This document shows positions 8,397 through 17,506 of a DNA stretch of 40,481 nucleotides, in pieces. The DNA is taken from NCBI GenBank assembly GCA_022562055.1, contig JADFQA010000030.1, positions 1 to 40,481 on the forward strand, given 5' to 3'. The position numbers were made by a program, and so were the translations under genes. Numbering within the stretch: position 1 is the first letter of the stretch; each line of letters opens with the position of its first letter. The notes under the pieces are model-generated. The model saw nothing but the letters and a program-made list of their open reading frames with translations. It searched no databases and was not told where the DNA came from. The stretch is from Acidobacteriota bacterium. GTDB taxonomy: Bacteria > Actinomycetota > Acidimicrobiia > Spongiisociales > UBA5794.

Positions 8397-9296
8397 TTAC
8401 GGGACCGTCGTGGTGGGGCCGCCCGGTTCGGAGACCTCTTGATCATTGGCGGCCGTAAGCGAGACATCGACAGACTCGATCTCGACACCCGATTCATCAA
8501 ACGCGGCGAGTTGGTAAACAGCCGGATCTGACAACGGAACGACGACAACACCGCCAACGGGGCGTTGCCAGACAATGTCGACGCCGTCGGAACGCACCAC
8601 AACCACACTCGTGCCATCGGGTACACCCAACCAAGCTGCAAACAGCATCGTCCCGGGCGGCGGTGTGGCTGGCGAGTCGTCAAATCGAAACGCTCCGAAG
8701 TCGCCGCACACTTGCAGACTCCCAGCCATCCACAGACACTTCGTCGGTCCGTCACCGAGTGCAATCTCGTTCACAAACACGGACACGCCGCCCGCTTCGC
8801 CGACGTAGATGGTTGGCCCGCTGAGAACATCGGGGTCGCCAACATTCGCCGTCTCGAACTCGAGGCGAATTTCCCTGCCCAACAACGACGGGTCGAATCT
8901 TGGCGCTGGCGCCGCCTCCCCGAAATACATCGGTACACCAGCGAAGGCACCCACAAGCTCGCCGACTGGAAAGCTTTCCCCCGCGATGATTACCCGGCCA
9001 TCGACCGCCCGCCCGTCGCCCACCGGCGTCACGGTTGTCGGTGGCGCACCGGCCGGCGCGACCGAGTCCGCTGGGGAGCCAGCGACGTCAGACAGGTACC
9101 CGATGCGACCGACAGCGATCGACACACCCACCATGACTGCAAACACCGCCACACCAACCGCGAGGTGGCCCGCGCGGGCTGCCAGGAGACGGCGACGGCC
9201 ACGCGACTCAATAACACCGAGGGGAGCGGGCGCGACACTCGGGACAGTCGAAATCGCGGCTTCGAGCTCGATCACAATTTGGTCTTCGATATTCAT
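8397..9296 (-). CDS. Anti-sigma-factor-like membrane protein
   Basis: A 299-residue protein with a short cytoplasmic part (about 1-42, ending in an arginine cluster), one transmembrane segment (about 43-65, HLAVGVAVFAVMVGVSIAVG) and a ~230-residue outer part rich in beta-type sequence. Its ATG overlaps the TGA of the ECF sigma gene (ATGA), so the two are co-translated. This order, topology and coupling are typical of a membrane anti-sigma factor, although no zinc-binding HxxxCxxC motif is present in the short N-terminus. Two cysteines in the outer region (near CLWMAGSLQVCGDFG) may form a disulfide. The signal sensed is unknown. Confidence 0.8.
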   Translation of the reverse strand: MNIEDQIVIELEAAISTVPSVAPAPLGVIESRGRRRLLAARAGHLAVGVAVFAVMVGVSIAVGRIGYLSDVAGSPADSVAPAGAPPTTVTPVGDGRAVDGRVIIAGESFPVGELVGAFAGVPMYFGEAAPAPRFDPSLLGREIRLEFETANVGDPDVLSGPTIYVGEAGGVSVFVNEIALGDGPTKCLWMAGSLQVCGDFGAFRFDDSPATPPPGTMLFAAWLGVPDGTSVVVVRSDGVDIVWQRPVGGVVVVPLSDPAVYQLAAFDESGVEIESVDVSLTAANDQEVSEPGGPTTTVP

Positions 9297-9772
9297 TGCA
9301 TAACCTCTCGCAACGTCGCGACGGCTCGGTGGAGCCGACTCTTTACTGTGCCACTTGGGATGTCGAGTGCCGCCGCCACCTCACGTACTGACCAGTCGAA
9401 AAGGAAGCGCAGCACGACGACCTCGCGTTGACGCAGCGGTAGGCCGATCAACGCGCTCATCAGGTCGGGGTTCGGCGTCTTCATCTCCCAGGTGAGCTCG
9501 ATCGAACCCCACGGGACCTCACGCCACCGTCGCCGTCGACGCGATCTCGCATAGTTCAACGCAACCCGGTACACCCAACCGACCGGGTTGTCGTACGTGC
9601 GAACCTTCGACCACCTCTGAAACGCCCGCACCATTGCCTCATCTACCGACTCGCGGGCCAGGTCATGATCCCGAAGAATCACTGCCAGCGCTCGGTACAC
9701 GCGTTCCCAGGTTTCGCTGTAGAACACACCGAAATCGCTCGGACGTGCGGCCACTACGACGTGAGTATCCAT
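9293..9772 (-). CDS. ECF-type RNA polymerase sigma factor
   Basis: A 159-residue protein. ATG 9772 follows AAGGAG at close spacing; other in-frame ATGs upstream lack a site. Region 2 is seen at about 14-75 (ETWERVYRALAVILRDHDLARESVDEAMVRAFQRW, then NPVGWVYRVALNYARSRRRRR). Region 4 is at about 100-150 (LPLRQREVVVLRFLFDWSVREVAAALDIPSGTVKSRLHRAVATL), a clear sigma-70 r4_2 helix-turn-helix. It directs RNA polymerase to a regulon not visible here. The coupled downstream gene is its probable membrane anti-sigma factor. Confidence 0.92.
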   Translation of the reverse strand: MDTHVVVAARPSDFGVFYSETWERVYRALAVILRDHDLARESVDEAMVRAFQRWSKVRTYDNPVGWVYRVALNYARSRRRRRWREVPWGSIELTWEMKTPNPDLMSALIGLPLRQREVVVLRFLFDWSVREVAAALDIPSGTVKSRLHRAVATLREVMQ

Positions 9773-9873
9773 AAGCTCCTTCATTACAACCAACAGACAC
9801 TTCAGCACCCAGATGGGTTCCATGCCACCGCGACCCGTGGCACGGAAGCGATGTTGATGCTTGGGGTTCGCCG

Positions 9874-10356
9874 TCAGGGACCAGCGGGTGGCGGTGGATT
9901 GATGTGATCCGAGTCGATCGTGATGCCGTCGCTGATTTTAGCGGGTAGCGACTCGAGGCCTGGGGCGCCTAGAACGGCCTGGATCAGGGATACGCTGCCA
10001 CCGATGTAGGTCCACGAGAAATCAATCTCGGTGGCTACGGACCACGCGCGATCCTCCGGCCACCACAAATTCGCTGTCTGGGTGAACGGCTCCTCAAGAA
10101 CCGATTCGAGGATGCCCTCGATCGGACCCGCCAACAGGTAGTAGTCGCGACCCGGAAGACGCACTGTTGGCACCGGCGGCTCACGCCGTTTCACACGACG
10201 CAGCGACCGCACACGGTCTTCCACTAGCGAGAGTGGACGCAGCCACCACGGGCGATGCAACAAAACAATCCCGCCAGCGGTGCCGTAGACGCGTTGGTCA
10301 AAGCCCCGGTTTTCTGTTGGCTTCGCCGCGGTGTCCACTCGGATCGCTGGGCTCAA
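9874..10356 (-). CDS. Conserved hypothetical protein
   Basis: Up to 160 residues from a TTG at 10356; a GTG seven codons in is an alternative start. No signal peptide or membrane segment. The body reads YYLLAGPIEGILES, then WWPEDRAWSVATEIDFSWTYIGGS and LIQAVLGAPGLESLPA, a pattern I associate with an uncharacterised actinobacterial family (xxRAWCVATDxDxxxTYVGG). It lies upstream of the sigma gene on the same strand with a gap of about 100 bases. Function unknown. The 232 bases up to the next gene appear empty. Confidence 0.7.
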   Translation of the reverse strand: MSPAIRVDTAAKPTENRGFDQRVYGTAGGIVLLHRPWWLRPLSLVEDRVRSLRRVKRREPPVPTVRLPGRDYYLLAGPIEGILESVLEEPFTQTANLWWPEDRAWSVATEIDFSWTYIGGSVSLIQAVLGAPGLESLPAKISDGITIDSDHINPPPPAGP

Positions 10357-10588
10357 GTTTGCTTTAAGGAAACAAACGTCTTCTGCCCGAATAGTCGTTA
10401 CTCAGTCTGTTTACGGCTGGCCAGTGCCGAACCGCCCGTTGATCGTGTGGTGAACCCGATGGATCACGATCGGAAGTTGACCGCCCGGGATGTCGTGTCT
10501 GACGATCGATCGGATGAGTGAGAACATGAACGTCCTGTCAAGCGCGCGTTGCGCATGCAGGCCGTTCGACGGCCGATAGCAGTCTCGG

Positions 10589-11317
10589 CTACTTGCTCTT
10601 GCCCGGAGCGTCCGCCGATTTACCCGGGGAGTCTGGGCGGCCCTTGTCCGACTCTGGGCGGCCCTTGTCCGCTTTTTCGGCCTTCGCCGCTTTGTCCTTA
10701 TTGCCTCGAGCGCAGTCAGCTTCGAACGTCATGAACGTGATGTCGCCGGTGTCACCAATCTCGAAGAGCGGGTCGACGTCGGACGTAGCCAGCTTTGTAG
10801 CGTCCGTCTTCCCGATGTCAGACTTGGCGAGATACCGAACAATGCAGCCCTGTCCCTGGATGTCTAGCAGGCTCTTGGCAACCTTCATGAACTGCCCGTG
10901 ATTGATCTGGCCGTTCGGACCGGCGACAACAACACCGATGACTCCGCATTCGCCGTTAGCGCCGGAATACTCGATCAGACCAGAAGCTGCGACAAAACCC
11001 TCAGCCAGCTCTAGTTGCGCTCTTGCGTCAAACGATTTGACGCCGTCAAAATCCCCCAGAGCGTCGACCGGGATCAATCCATCCGAATCAGCCTCCCCGT
11101 AGGTCGGGGTCAATGCTCCGTTCTGCAGGTCACACTCATAGAGCGTGTCGTTCGGACCAATGTTTATTGCCAGGATGTGATTGACGTCGTCGTATCCAAA
11201 ACTGAACACCGTGTCTTCGTCGTGAGACTCCACATCCTCGGCAGCTGCGACAGTGGACACAGCCAAAAGGCCCGCCAACACGAGAAGAACAGCCGACGGC
11301 TTCCTCAACTTCGACAT
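10589..11317 (-). CDS. Secreted protein with Lys/Pro/Gly-rich repeat tail
   Basis: A 242-residue protein with a good Sec signal peptide (LRKPSAVLLVLAGLLAVSTVAAAED, cleavage near residue 26) and no anchor. The middle (about 30-195) has four cysteines and reads as a soluble domain that I do not recognise. The last 40 residues are low-complexity, with two near-identical copies of a DKGRPxS unit seen in DNA as a doubled stretch around 10628-10670, where slippage could change copy number. It stands alone. Function unknown. Confidence 0.75.
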   Translation of the reverse strand: MSKLRKPSAVLLVLAGLLAVSTVAAAEDVESHDEDTVFSFGYDDVNHILAINIGPNDTLYECDLQNGALTPTYGEADSDGLIPVDALGDFDGVKSFDARAQLELAEGFVAASGLIEYSGANGECGVIGVVVAGPNGQINHGQFMKVAKSLLDIQGQGCIVRYLAKSDIGKTDATKLATSDVDPLFEIGDTGDITFMTFEADCARGNKDKAAKAEKADKGRPESDKGRPDSPGKSADAPGKSK

Positions 11318-11337
11318 AGCATCCCTTCATAGCAACT

Positions 11338-11936
11338 CCGAAACATAGTACAACAACGACCACGAAGAGTGGTCAACCGAAATTGGAGTCACCACCGCTG
11401 GCCGACCCCTCCAATGGACTCAGCCCCCCAAAGGCAGTTTCGGACCATGACCTGGCACGTCGGCTTGCTGCTGTCGAAAACTACCCATATGTAACAACTC
11501 GGGTACAACGCCCCAAGGAATTTGCGTGAGTGTGAGGGCTTGGAGTTCGAAAACCCAATATATCGCGTTTTCGAACGCTGAATCCAAGAAAGCCGCTCTA
11601 CAGCGTCGCATCCGCCTGCTCTACTTCAGGGCCAAGACGGGATTCGATTGCGGACTCAGGAAGGCCCGCCTCACCATCAACACGGACGACGAGCGGCGGG
11701 CCAACCCAATCGACGCAACGTACCCGAAAATCGGACTTCTCGTCAGCGATTCTTCGACGAATCGCTGCGGCACCCAGCAAATCCGTGATGAGGAGCCGAC
11801 CGACCGCACATATAGATCGGCAATAACCCTGACGGTGAGTGGGGGTATCCGTGACTGTGGTGGTTCCTCACATCTCCTTGGCCCCGACACCCCGCCTCGA
11901 CGAAGGTTCTTGCGGGCGCTCGTCTCGCATCTGTCA
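11338..11936. other. Gene-free stretch
   Basis: About 600 bases with no ORF I can assign. Short open frames exist on both strands (for example 11598-11780 on the minus strand) but none has a ribosome binding site or a recognisable motif. Composition is coding-like in places, so a decayed gene is possible. Confidence 0.4.
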
Positions 11937-12308
11937 CTACCGGCGAACGTCCATCTGTAGAAACTCGGTGACCTTTAAGAATCTCGCTGGTGGTTTGGCT
12001 GATGCGGGCATCTGTGCCCACCCGATGTCCCAATCCACAACTCTTGGTGAGACCAAGTCGATATCGCTGCCATCGACCCTGAGCCTGGCCTTCCCATCAG
12101 CAAGCACGTTCTTGACCCAGTCCGATTTCGAACCGTACATCAGGATGATCAGGTACCCACCGTCGACCGCATTAACCTCGAGCGGCGTCCGGTACACCTC
12201 CCCCGATGACCGCCCGACGTGTGTCAAAACCGCATACCTATTGCGCTTTACCTCTCGTTTGTTAAACGTCCGTTTGTTGATCTGCGCAAGCAGACGGGGC
12301 AAAGGCAT
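11937..12308 (-). CDS. Deazaflavin (F420)-dependent nitroreductase family protein
   Basis: A 123-residue protein starting at an ATG with an excellent ribosome binding site (GGAGG, spacing 5). It follows the DDN family pattern: a basic start, then YAVLTHVGRSSGEVYRTPLEV, GGYLIILMYGSKSDWVKNVLADGKARL and a terminal FLKVTEFL. Members bind reduced F420 and reduce quinones or nitro compounds; they are widespread in actinobacteria, which supports the host assignment. It lies downstream of the oxidoreductase gene on the same strand with a 59-base gap and may be co-transcribed with it. Confidence 0.9.
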   Translation of the reverse strand: MPLPRLLAQINKRTFNKREVKRNRYAVLTHVGRSSGEVYRTPLEVNAVDGGYLIILMYGSKSDWVKNVLADGKARLRVDGSDIDLVSPRVVDWDIGWAQMPASAKPPARFLKVTEFLQMDVRR

Positions 12309-12367
12309 TCAGGCCTCCAATCGGGCAACGGCACCGGACGCGCCGCACTCTTTGTTCTCCGTTGTGT

Positions 12368-13336
12368 TCATATGGCAATAACAAGTTTTCCGGGAACATG
12401 GCCCTCTTCGAGGTAGCGGATCGCATCGGGAACGTCACTTAACTCATAGGTCCGGTGGATGACGGGCGTCACCTTCCCTGACTCGATGAACTCCTTGAGT
12501 TCTATCAGGTCTTCCCTGCTGGTTTTGGCGAGAAACGGAACCATCTTCTGACGGCCGAGACGGGAAGCCATCATCACCTTCAACACCCCGGTTATCGGTT
12601 GAATCCAGTTACCCAGCTCCTTTGTTCCCGCGGATACATAGACCCCGTCCGGGGTGAGGATTCGTCGGCACGCAGACAGCGACTGTGTGCCAACCAGGTC
12701 AAGAATCAAGTCATATCGATGCTCACCGTGTGTGAAGTTGGCCTTGGTGTAGTCAACGACATGATCCGCACCGATCGATCGGACCATGTCGACGTTTGCG
12801 GTACTGCACACCCCGGTCACTTCAGCCCCGGCAGCCTTTGCGATCTGCACAGCAAACGTGCCGACACCACCGGATGCACCGTTGATCAGTACCTTATGCC
12901 CGGCCTCGACGTTGCCCTTGCGCAGGGCTTGAAGCGCAGTGATCCCCGCCATCGAGGATGCGGCGGCAGCCTCAAACGAGACGTTCGTTGGTTTCAGCGC
13001 GATCGAACGTTCCGAGACGCATACGAACTCCGCAAAGGAGCCGGTACTTCCGCCAAACACATCGTCCCCAGGTTGGAAATGTGTCACGTTTTCGCCAACT
13101 ACTTCGATAGTCCCCGCCACATCGGAACCCGGGATCTTGTTCTTTGGCCTGCGGAGACCGAAGCCAGCGAGGCGGACTAGGTGTGGTCGCGCTCTCATCA
13201 GGTGCCAGTCGTACGGATTCACAGCAGCTCCGCGGATCCGAATTAGCACTTGGTCATCCGTGACCGTCGGCTTGGCAACGTCTTCCAGATTGAGGACGTC
13301 GGGTGATCCGAATTTGTATTGAACGATTGCTTTCAT
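12368..13336 (-). CDS. NAD(P)-dependent alcohol dehydrogenase / quinone oxidoreductase (MDR family)
   Basis: A 322-residue protein. ATG 13336 (MKAIVQYKFGSPDVLNLEDV) is the natural family start and has GGAG 8 bases upstream. It shows the groES-like half with GSDVAGTIEVVGENVTHFQPGDDVFG, and the nucleotide-binding half with the Rossmann motif INGASGGVGTFAVQIAKAAG. No catalytic-zinc cysteine pattern is seen, placing it with zinc-free quinone reductases. It reduces quinones or alkenals using NADPH in the cytoplasm. Pairing with the F420-type reductase suggests a small redox or detoxification unit. Confidence 0.92.
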   Translation of the reverse strand: MKAIVQYKFGSPDVLNLEDVAKPTVTDDQVLIRIRGAAVNPYDWHLMRARPHLVRLAGFGLRRPKNKIPGSDVAGTIEVVGENVTHFQPGDDVFGGSTGSFAEFVCVSERSIALKPTNVSFEAAAASSMAGITALQALRKGNVEAGHKVLINGASGGVGTFAVQIAKAAGAEVTGVCSTANVDMVRSIGADHVVDYTKANFTHGEHRYDLILDLVGTQSLSACRRILTPDGVYVSAGTKELGNWIQPITGVLKVMMASRLGRQKMVPFLAKTSREDLIELKEFIESGKVTPVIHRTYELSDVPDAIRYLEEGHVPGKLVIAI

Positions 13337-13826
13337 GTGAGTCTCCAGATTAGGTGCGGTTGATGTTGAGTTGCGAGGCGATCGTCGATGTCCGCGCCGC
13401 CGGGCTGCGCGGCCTTCCGTCTGGTTAGTCCGTTCCCCAGAGACCTCGGCGCTGCGAGCTTCAAATGCGACCTCTGTAAAGCAATATCTTGCGGGCTCGC
13501 GAGCTGGTGCCCGGTTCCTGAGTTCCCCACGAGGCCGACGAGCCACCCTGGATTCCATGAACCGGTCCCTCCGACCGACGGTCCAACCGCGACCTCTTGG
13601 CAATGGACTGGTGCTGCGAACGACCCACCAAGATGTCGGACGAACATAGTGGACACGTTGGTGACGACAGATCGACAACATGTGTCACCGAATTCCTGTC
13701 GGCACAAACCATGCATCGTCGTTGCTCCTCCTCCCGCAGTCGCTCGGCGAATTGCGCGAGCGACCTGCGTCCCGAACATAACCCAGTTGCCACTGGCAGC
13801 TCCGGGCATACGTTCTAAGCATATGA
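13337..13826. other. Gene-free stretch, possible TetR regulator relic
   Basis: No intact gene. On the minus strand, in one frame before the dehydrogenase, there is a stretch reading CFTEVAFEARSAEVSGERTN that resembles a TetR helix-turn-helix start (LFTExGFEAxSxExVxERAN). The frame carries on without the rest of the fold, so at most this is a decayed TetR gene. It would fit the orphan operator-like palindrome at 13827-13846. Confidence 0.3.
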
Positions 13827-13846
13827 TGTAAGCTACAACACTTACA
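13827..13846. promoter_or_regulatory. TetR-like palindromic operator before the ABC exporter
   Basis: TGTAAG and CTTACA are perfect 6-bp arms with 8 bases between, in an A+T-rich patch 76 bases before the exporter genes. Size and position match a TetR-family operator, but no intact regulator gene is adjacent. Confidence 0.45.
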
Positions 13847-13922
13847 CTGTACATTAGCATTTGCTATGCCCCCCCAAAGGACTTGCTGAGGGAGCAATAC
13901 AACCCGCAACCACGAGGGGATC

Positions 13923-14915
13923 ATGCAACAATCAACAAACTCAGAGACAGGTCGCAACACCCCTCCCGACACGGTGCAACCGATTCTCGTGGTGAAGGAT
14001 CTGCGCAAGTCCTACGGGCCGCTGCATGCGCTGCAAGGCATCGACCTCGAACTGCAACCCGGAGACTTGGTTGGATTGCTGGGTCCAAATGGAGCTGGAA
14101 AGACAACCCTCATCTCGATCATCTGCGGCCTAAGACGCGCGGACAGCGGATCAGTCTTCGTCAAAGGAGTCGACGTACGAGCCCACCCACAACGCGCGCG
14201 CCGATTCATCGGGCTGGCTCCCCAGGAGCTTGGCATCTACCCGATCGTAACTGTGCGTCAGAACCTTGAGCTCTTCGGTAAATTGACGGGCATGTCAAAG
14301 CAGAGGCTCGCCACCCAGGTCGAAGCGGTCGCCGTCGCGCTCGGGCTCGACGATCTCATGGACCGCAAGGCTGGCGAGATGTCGGGTGGACAAAAACGCC
14401 GCTTACACACAGCGATCGCGCTGCTCGATGACCCGCCCCTCATCCTCCTCGACGAAGCTACTACCGGGTCCGATGTCGAGACCAGAGCGGCCCTCATCAT
14501 CTTGGTGAAGGATCTGGCCAGCAGAGGCTCGGCGGTGATCTATTCGACCCACTACCTCGGTGAGATCGAAGACCTCGATGCTGCGGTCGTGATTCTCGAC
14601 CAAGGAAAAATCATCGCCACCGGTTCGGTCGCCGAACTCGTCGCCCGCGGCGGCGAGACCGTCGTCGAACTCACGTTTGACGGTTCGCCGCCGACCTCGC
14701 TTGACGGATTCTCAGTGACTGTCGATGGACCCGTGCTGAGGGTGACAACGGACAACCCAGCACAGTCGGTAGCACCGATCCTATCCACCCTCGGCCCTGA
14801 TGCGGCGCGGCTTCAGGGGGTCGAGATCATCAAACCGAGCCTTGAGACCGCATACCTGGCCATTACCGGCCAAAGATTCGAAGTAGGAGAAGAACTCGAT
14901 GTCGCTTCAGCGTAG
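13923..14915 (+). CDS. ABC transporter ATP-binding protein (drug/daunorubicin-type exporter)
   Basis: A 330-residue cytoplasmic ATPase starting at ATG 13923 behind GAGGGG. All motifs are intact: Walker A GPNGAGKTT (about 54-62), Q-loop APQE, signature MSGGQKRR, Walker B LILLDEATTG and H-loop STHY. A ~90-residue C-terminal extension (ETVVELTFDG...EVGEELDVASA) resembles DrrA-type exporters. The stop overlaps the permease gene by 17 bases, so the two form one exporter. The substrate is unknown; hydrophobic compounds are usual for this subfamily. Confidence 0.93.
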   Translation: MQQSTNSETGRNTPPDTVQPILVVKDLRKSYGPLHALQGIDLELQPGDLVGLLGPNGAGKTTLISIICGLRRADSGSVFVKGVDVRAHPQRARRFIGLAPQELGIYPIVTVRQNLELFGKLTGMSKQRLATQVEAVAVALGLDDLMDRKAGEMSGGQKRRLHTAIALLDDPPLILLDEATTGSDVETRAALIILVKDLASRGSAVIYSTHYLGEIEDLDAAVVILDQGKIIATGSVAELVARGGETVVELTFDGSPPTSLDGFSVTVDGPVLRVTTDNPAQSVAPILSTLGPDAARLQGVEIIKPSLETAYLAITGQRFEVGEELDVASA

Positions 14916-15672
14916 TTGGGCCCTGTTCAGGCATGAGACGCGGATTACATTCGCGGACCCAGGCGTGTTGGTCTTTCTCATCTTCATGCCAGTGCTGTTT
15001 ACGATGGTGATGAAACCGCTGTTTCAACTTTCGCTGAATGCCGAGGGGTTCTCCAACGCCTCGGGAGCCGAGCAAGCAGTACCCGGAATGGCGGCAATGT
15101 TCGCCGGATTCTCCGCTGCCTTTGCCGGCTTCACATTCTTCCGCGAGCATGGCTGGGCAACGTGGGATCGGCTCCGGGCAAGCTCTGCAACCACCCTAGA
15201 CATTATGGTCGGCAAGTTGGCGCCACCATTCGTGATCACCACGGTCCAGATCTTCACCTTGTTTGGCGTGGGTGTGATCCTCCTTGACCTCAACATCTCA
15301 GGTTCGCTCGTCGGCCTCGCGGTGGTCGTAGTCGCCTTTGCGATGAGCATGCTGTCGTTTGGTCTCGCCATCACCGCGCTCAGCCGGACGTCGCTCCAGC
15401 TCAACACCTACGCCAACCTCGGGGCGATTGTATTTGCAGTGATCGGTGGCGCCATGGTGCCCACTTCGGTGCTCCCAAGCTGGGTTCAGACGCTCGGACA
15501 TTTCACGCCAACGTTCTGGGCGATGGATGGCTTGCTCGGCGTCGTCCTCGACGGAGACGGTGTAGTCGACGTGGTCAGGCCGACGCTGATACTGCTCTTG
15601 TTCACTGCGGGGTTCGCAGCAATCGCGGCGCTCAAATTCAGGGTTGAAGAGACCAAGATCTTCTACGGATAA
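14899..15672 (+). CDS. ABC-2 type transporter permease
   Basis: A 257-residue membrane protein starting at ATG 14899, inside the ATPase gene, with GGAG upstream. Six hydrophobic segments can be seen, beginning with VLVFLIFMPVLFTMVMKPLF and including FVITTVQIFTLFGVGVILL and LGAIVFAVIGGAMVPTSVLPSW. The last is the usual ABC-2 loop (GGxxxPxxxLPxW). It forms the membrane channel for the ATPase upstream, probably as a dimer. Confidence 0.92.
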   Translation: MSLQRSWALFRHETRITFADPGVLVFLIFMPVLFTMVMKPLFQLSLNAEGFSNASGAEQAVPGMAAMFAGFSAAFAGFTFFREHGWATWDRLRASSATTLDIMVGKLAPPFVITTVQIFTLFGVGVILLDLNISGSLVGLAVVVVAFAMSMLSFGLAITALSRTSLQLNTYANLGAIVFAVIGGAMVPTSVLPSWVQTLGHFTPTFWAMDGLLGVVLDGDGVVDVVRPTLILLLFTAGFAAIAALKFRVEETKIFYG

Positions 15673-15694
15673 CCCGTTCTGACAAGCCAAAGAG

Positions 15695-16924
15695 CTACGA
15701 CGCACCAGCCTGCACGCTGGACTCGGCAGATAGAGCGCGACCCGATACCACAATCAGCGCCGCGGCCACAACAAACAGGGCAGAGAGAAGCATGAACGGC
15801 GACTGGTACGCACCGGTGCTGTCCCTCATTACGCCGACCAGGATGGGCCCGGTCGCGGCGACCAGGACGACCGCGGTCCATTGGGTACCCATGATGCGCC
15901 CATACGTCGGGCCCGAGTACCAATCCGCCATGACCATTGCGCGCAGCGGTAGCAACGCTCCGAACGCGAGGCCGAACAGAAAGAAGTGGCCGATCATCTG
16001 CCACGATGGCGCGTCTTTCACCATCAACACGACACTTACCGCAACGATCAGCGAAATTGCTGCCTGGATCCAAGTGGCACCAAATCGTTCGGCAAGCCGA
16101 GGGGCCATCCATCGGCCGGGCAGGCTCATCGCGGACGCAGCGGCCGCCCACAACGCAACCGTTCCAAGCGAGTACCCAATTTCCTGGAACCGCGCCACAC
16201 GGTGGGCAATGACACCCTGAGTTGCTAGGAGTATCAGCATCTGCGCGAGGGTGAACAACACAAATCGACGCTCGCGGACGAACGCCAGACTCACCGCGTT
16301 CGTTTGAGACCCAAGTTTGGAGGAAGGCCCTGTCCCGCGCCCCGACGGCAGCGCAAAAGTCGCGGTCAGACTGCCCACGATCAGCAAAAGAAGCCCCAAC
16401 CCCCTAACCGCCGAACGCCAGCCGAACACCGATACGAGCTGCGCGACCAGCGGAATGAACACAATGCCGGCCAGACCACCAATCAGTGTGATCGTTGCAA
16501 GCGTCCGGGCGCGGTTGACCGGCACGGACCATTGTTCAATCGCGACGTACACCGGCTCGTAGTAGATCATCGCTTGAGCAGGTCCGAGGAAGATCCACCA
16601 CATCGCCATGAGGTGCCAAGGTTGGTTCGCGAGCGAGAAGCCGACCAGCCCGACGCTTCCGAGAACAGCGCCAACACCGATGATCGTTCGGACACCATGC
16701 CTGTCGGCGAAACGCCCGACGGGGAGGGCAAAGAGGCCTCCCACGAATACCGATCCCCCGTACGCGAGAGAAAGTGCAGTTTTGGAGAACTCTCCACCGG
16801 CTGCGCTGTCGGTGGCGTAAACCGAGAACCCGTACAGGATCACGCCGAACCCGACCATCACAGTCACAGACAGCGGCACCACCCACCGACGGCCAGGGTA
16901 AGTTGTGCCCAAGTGATCAATCAT
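15695..16924 (-). CDS. MFS transporter
   Basis: A 409-residue protein with about 12 hydrophobic segments. ATG 16924 (MIDHLGTTYPGRRWVVPLSV) is preferred because an upstream start would lie inside the regulator gene. The loop between segments 2 and 3, PVGRFADRHGVRTIIG, matches the MFS GxxxDRxGxR signature. YYEPVYVAIEQW and PGRWMAPRLAERFG are typical of the OFA/oxalate-formate-like branch. Its first 8 bases overlap the end of the AraC-type gene, so both were made as one unit; with that regulator truncated, control may be lost. Confidence 0.88.
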   Translation of the reverse strand: MIDHLGTTYPGRRWVVPLSVTVMVGFGVILYGFSVYATDSAAGGEFSKTALSLAYGGSVFVGGLFALPVGRFADRHGVRTIIGVGAVLGSVGLVGFSLANQPWHLMAMWWIFLGPAQAMIYYEPVYVAIEQWSVPVNRARTLATITLIGGLAGIVFIPLVAQLVSVFGWRSAVRGLGLLLLIVGSLTATFALPSGRGTGPSSKLGSQTNAVSLAFVRERRFVLFTLAQMLILLATQGVIAHRVARFQEIGYSLGTVALWAAAASAMSLPGRWMAPRLAERFGATWIQAAISLIVAVSVVLMVKDAPSWQMIGHFFLFGLAFGALLPLRAMVMADWYSGPTYGRIMGTQWTAVVLVAATGPILVGVMRDSTGAYQSPFMLLSALFVVAAALIVVSGRALSAESSVQAGAS

Positions 16925-17441
16925 GCGCCACCGTACCACCCCGCGGGACGGGCCTTTGCTCTCGTCGCGGGGTGCCACCCGGCGATCGACTGGTGATGCC
17001 GGTGACACGTTTGAAGGCCCGACTGAACGCTGCCTTGGAGTCGTAACCGACCTGGGCTGCTGTGGAAGCCACGGTCGTGTCACCATTTCGGAGGAGTTCG
17101 AATGCGACGTGCATGCGCCACCGTGTCACGTACAGCATGACTGGTTCGCCAACGAGTTCGGTGAACCGCCCAGAGAACGCCGAGCGGGACATAGCGGCCT
17201 CGTCTGCGAGCGCGGGGACACACCAGTCTCGGGCTGGGGCTGAGTGAATGCTCGCAATGGCCGTACCAACCCGTTCGTCACGCAACGCGCCTCGCCAGCC
17301 CGTTTGTGCTGCGGGGTCTTGCTCGATCCAGGGACGGATCGCCTGCATGACGATGATATCGCACAGTCGACTGATGACGACCTCGCTGCCCGGGTGCACA
17401 TACCTGGTTTCCTCGGCGATCAGTTCAAGGATGGCTTGCAT
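16917..17441 (-). pseudogene. AraC-family regulator, 5'-truncated (cupin domain missing)
   Basis: From the first ATG, 174 residues remain. The C-terminal AraC DNA-binding domain is complete: LADEAAMSRSAFSGRFTELVGEPVMLYVTRWRMHVAFELL, then VASTAAQVGYDSKAAFSRAFKRVTGI. Before it is the end of the cupin-type sensor domain (ETRYVHPGSEVVISRLCDIIVMQAIRPWI). Relatives are about 300 residues; the first ~130 are absent. The frame closes at a stop immediately upstream of the ATG, at the point where insertion-sequence-like repeats begin. The DNA-binding part could still be made but without its sensor. Confidence 0.78.
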
Positions 17442-17468
17442 CCAGTCGGCTCGGCGGGAATGTCAACT

Positions 17469-17506
17469 TGATTTGGCCCACCGCGCTCGTCTGATTTGGC
17501 CCCACC
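17469..17506. repeat. Direct repeats resembling an insertion-sequence end
   Basis: TGATTTGGCCCACC (17469-17482) and TGATTTGGCCCCACC (17492-17506) are direct repeats 23 bases apart, beginning just inside TGTCAACT at 17461. This is the arrangement seen at IS21-type termini. It coincides with the truncation of the AraC gene. A 71-codon frame on the minus strand (17420-17635) runs through the repeats and has no recognisable product. Nothing else is assignable up to 17884. Confidence 0.5.

Noticed and set aside
8565-9431. Long plus-strand open frame (288 codons)
   Set aside because: Antisense to the anti-sigma and sigma genes, which have clear features and ATGA coupling; the frame is Arg/His-rich.
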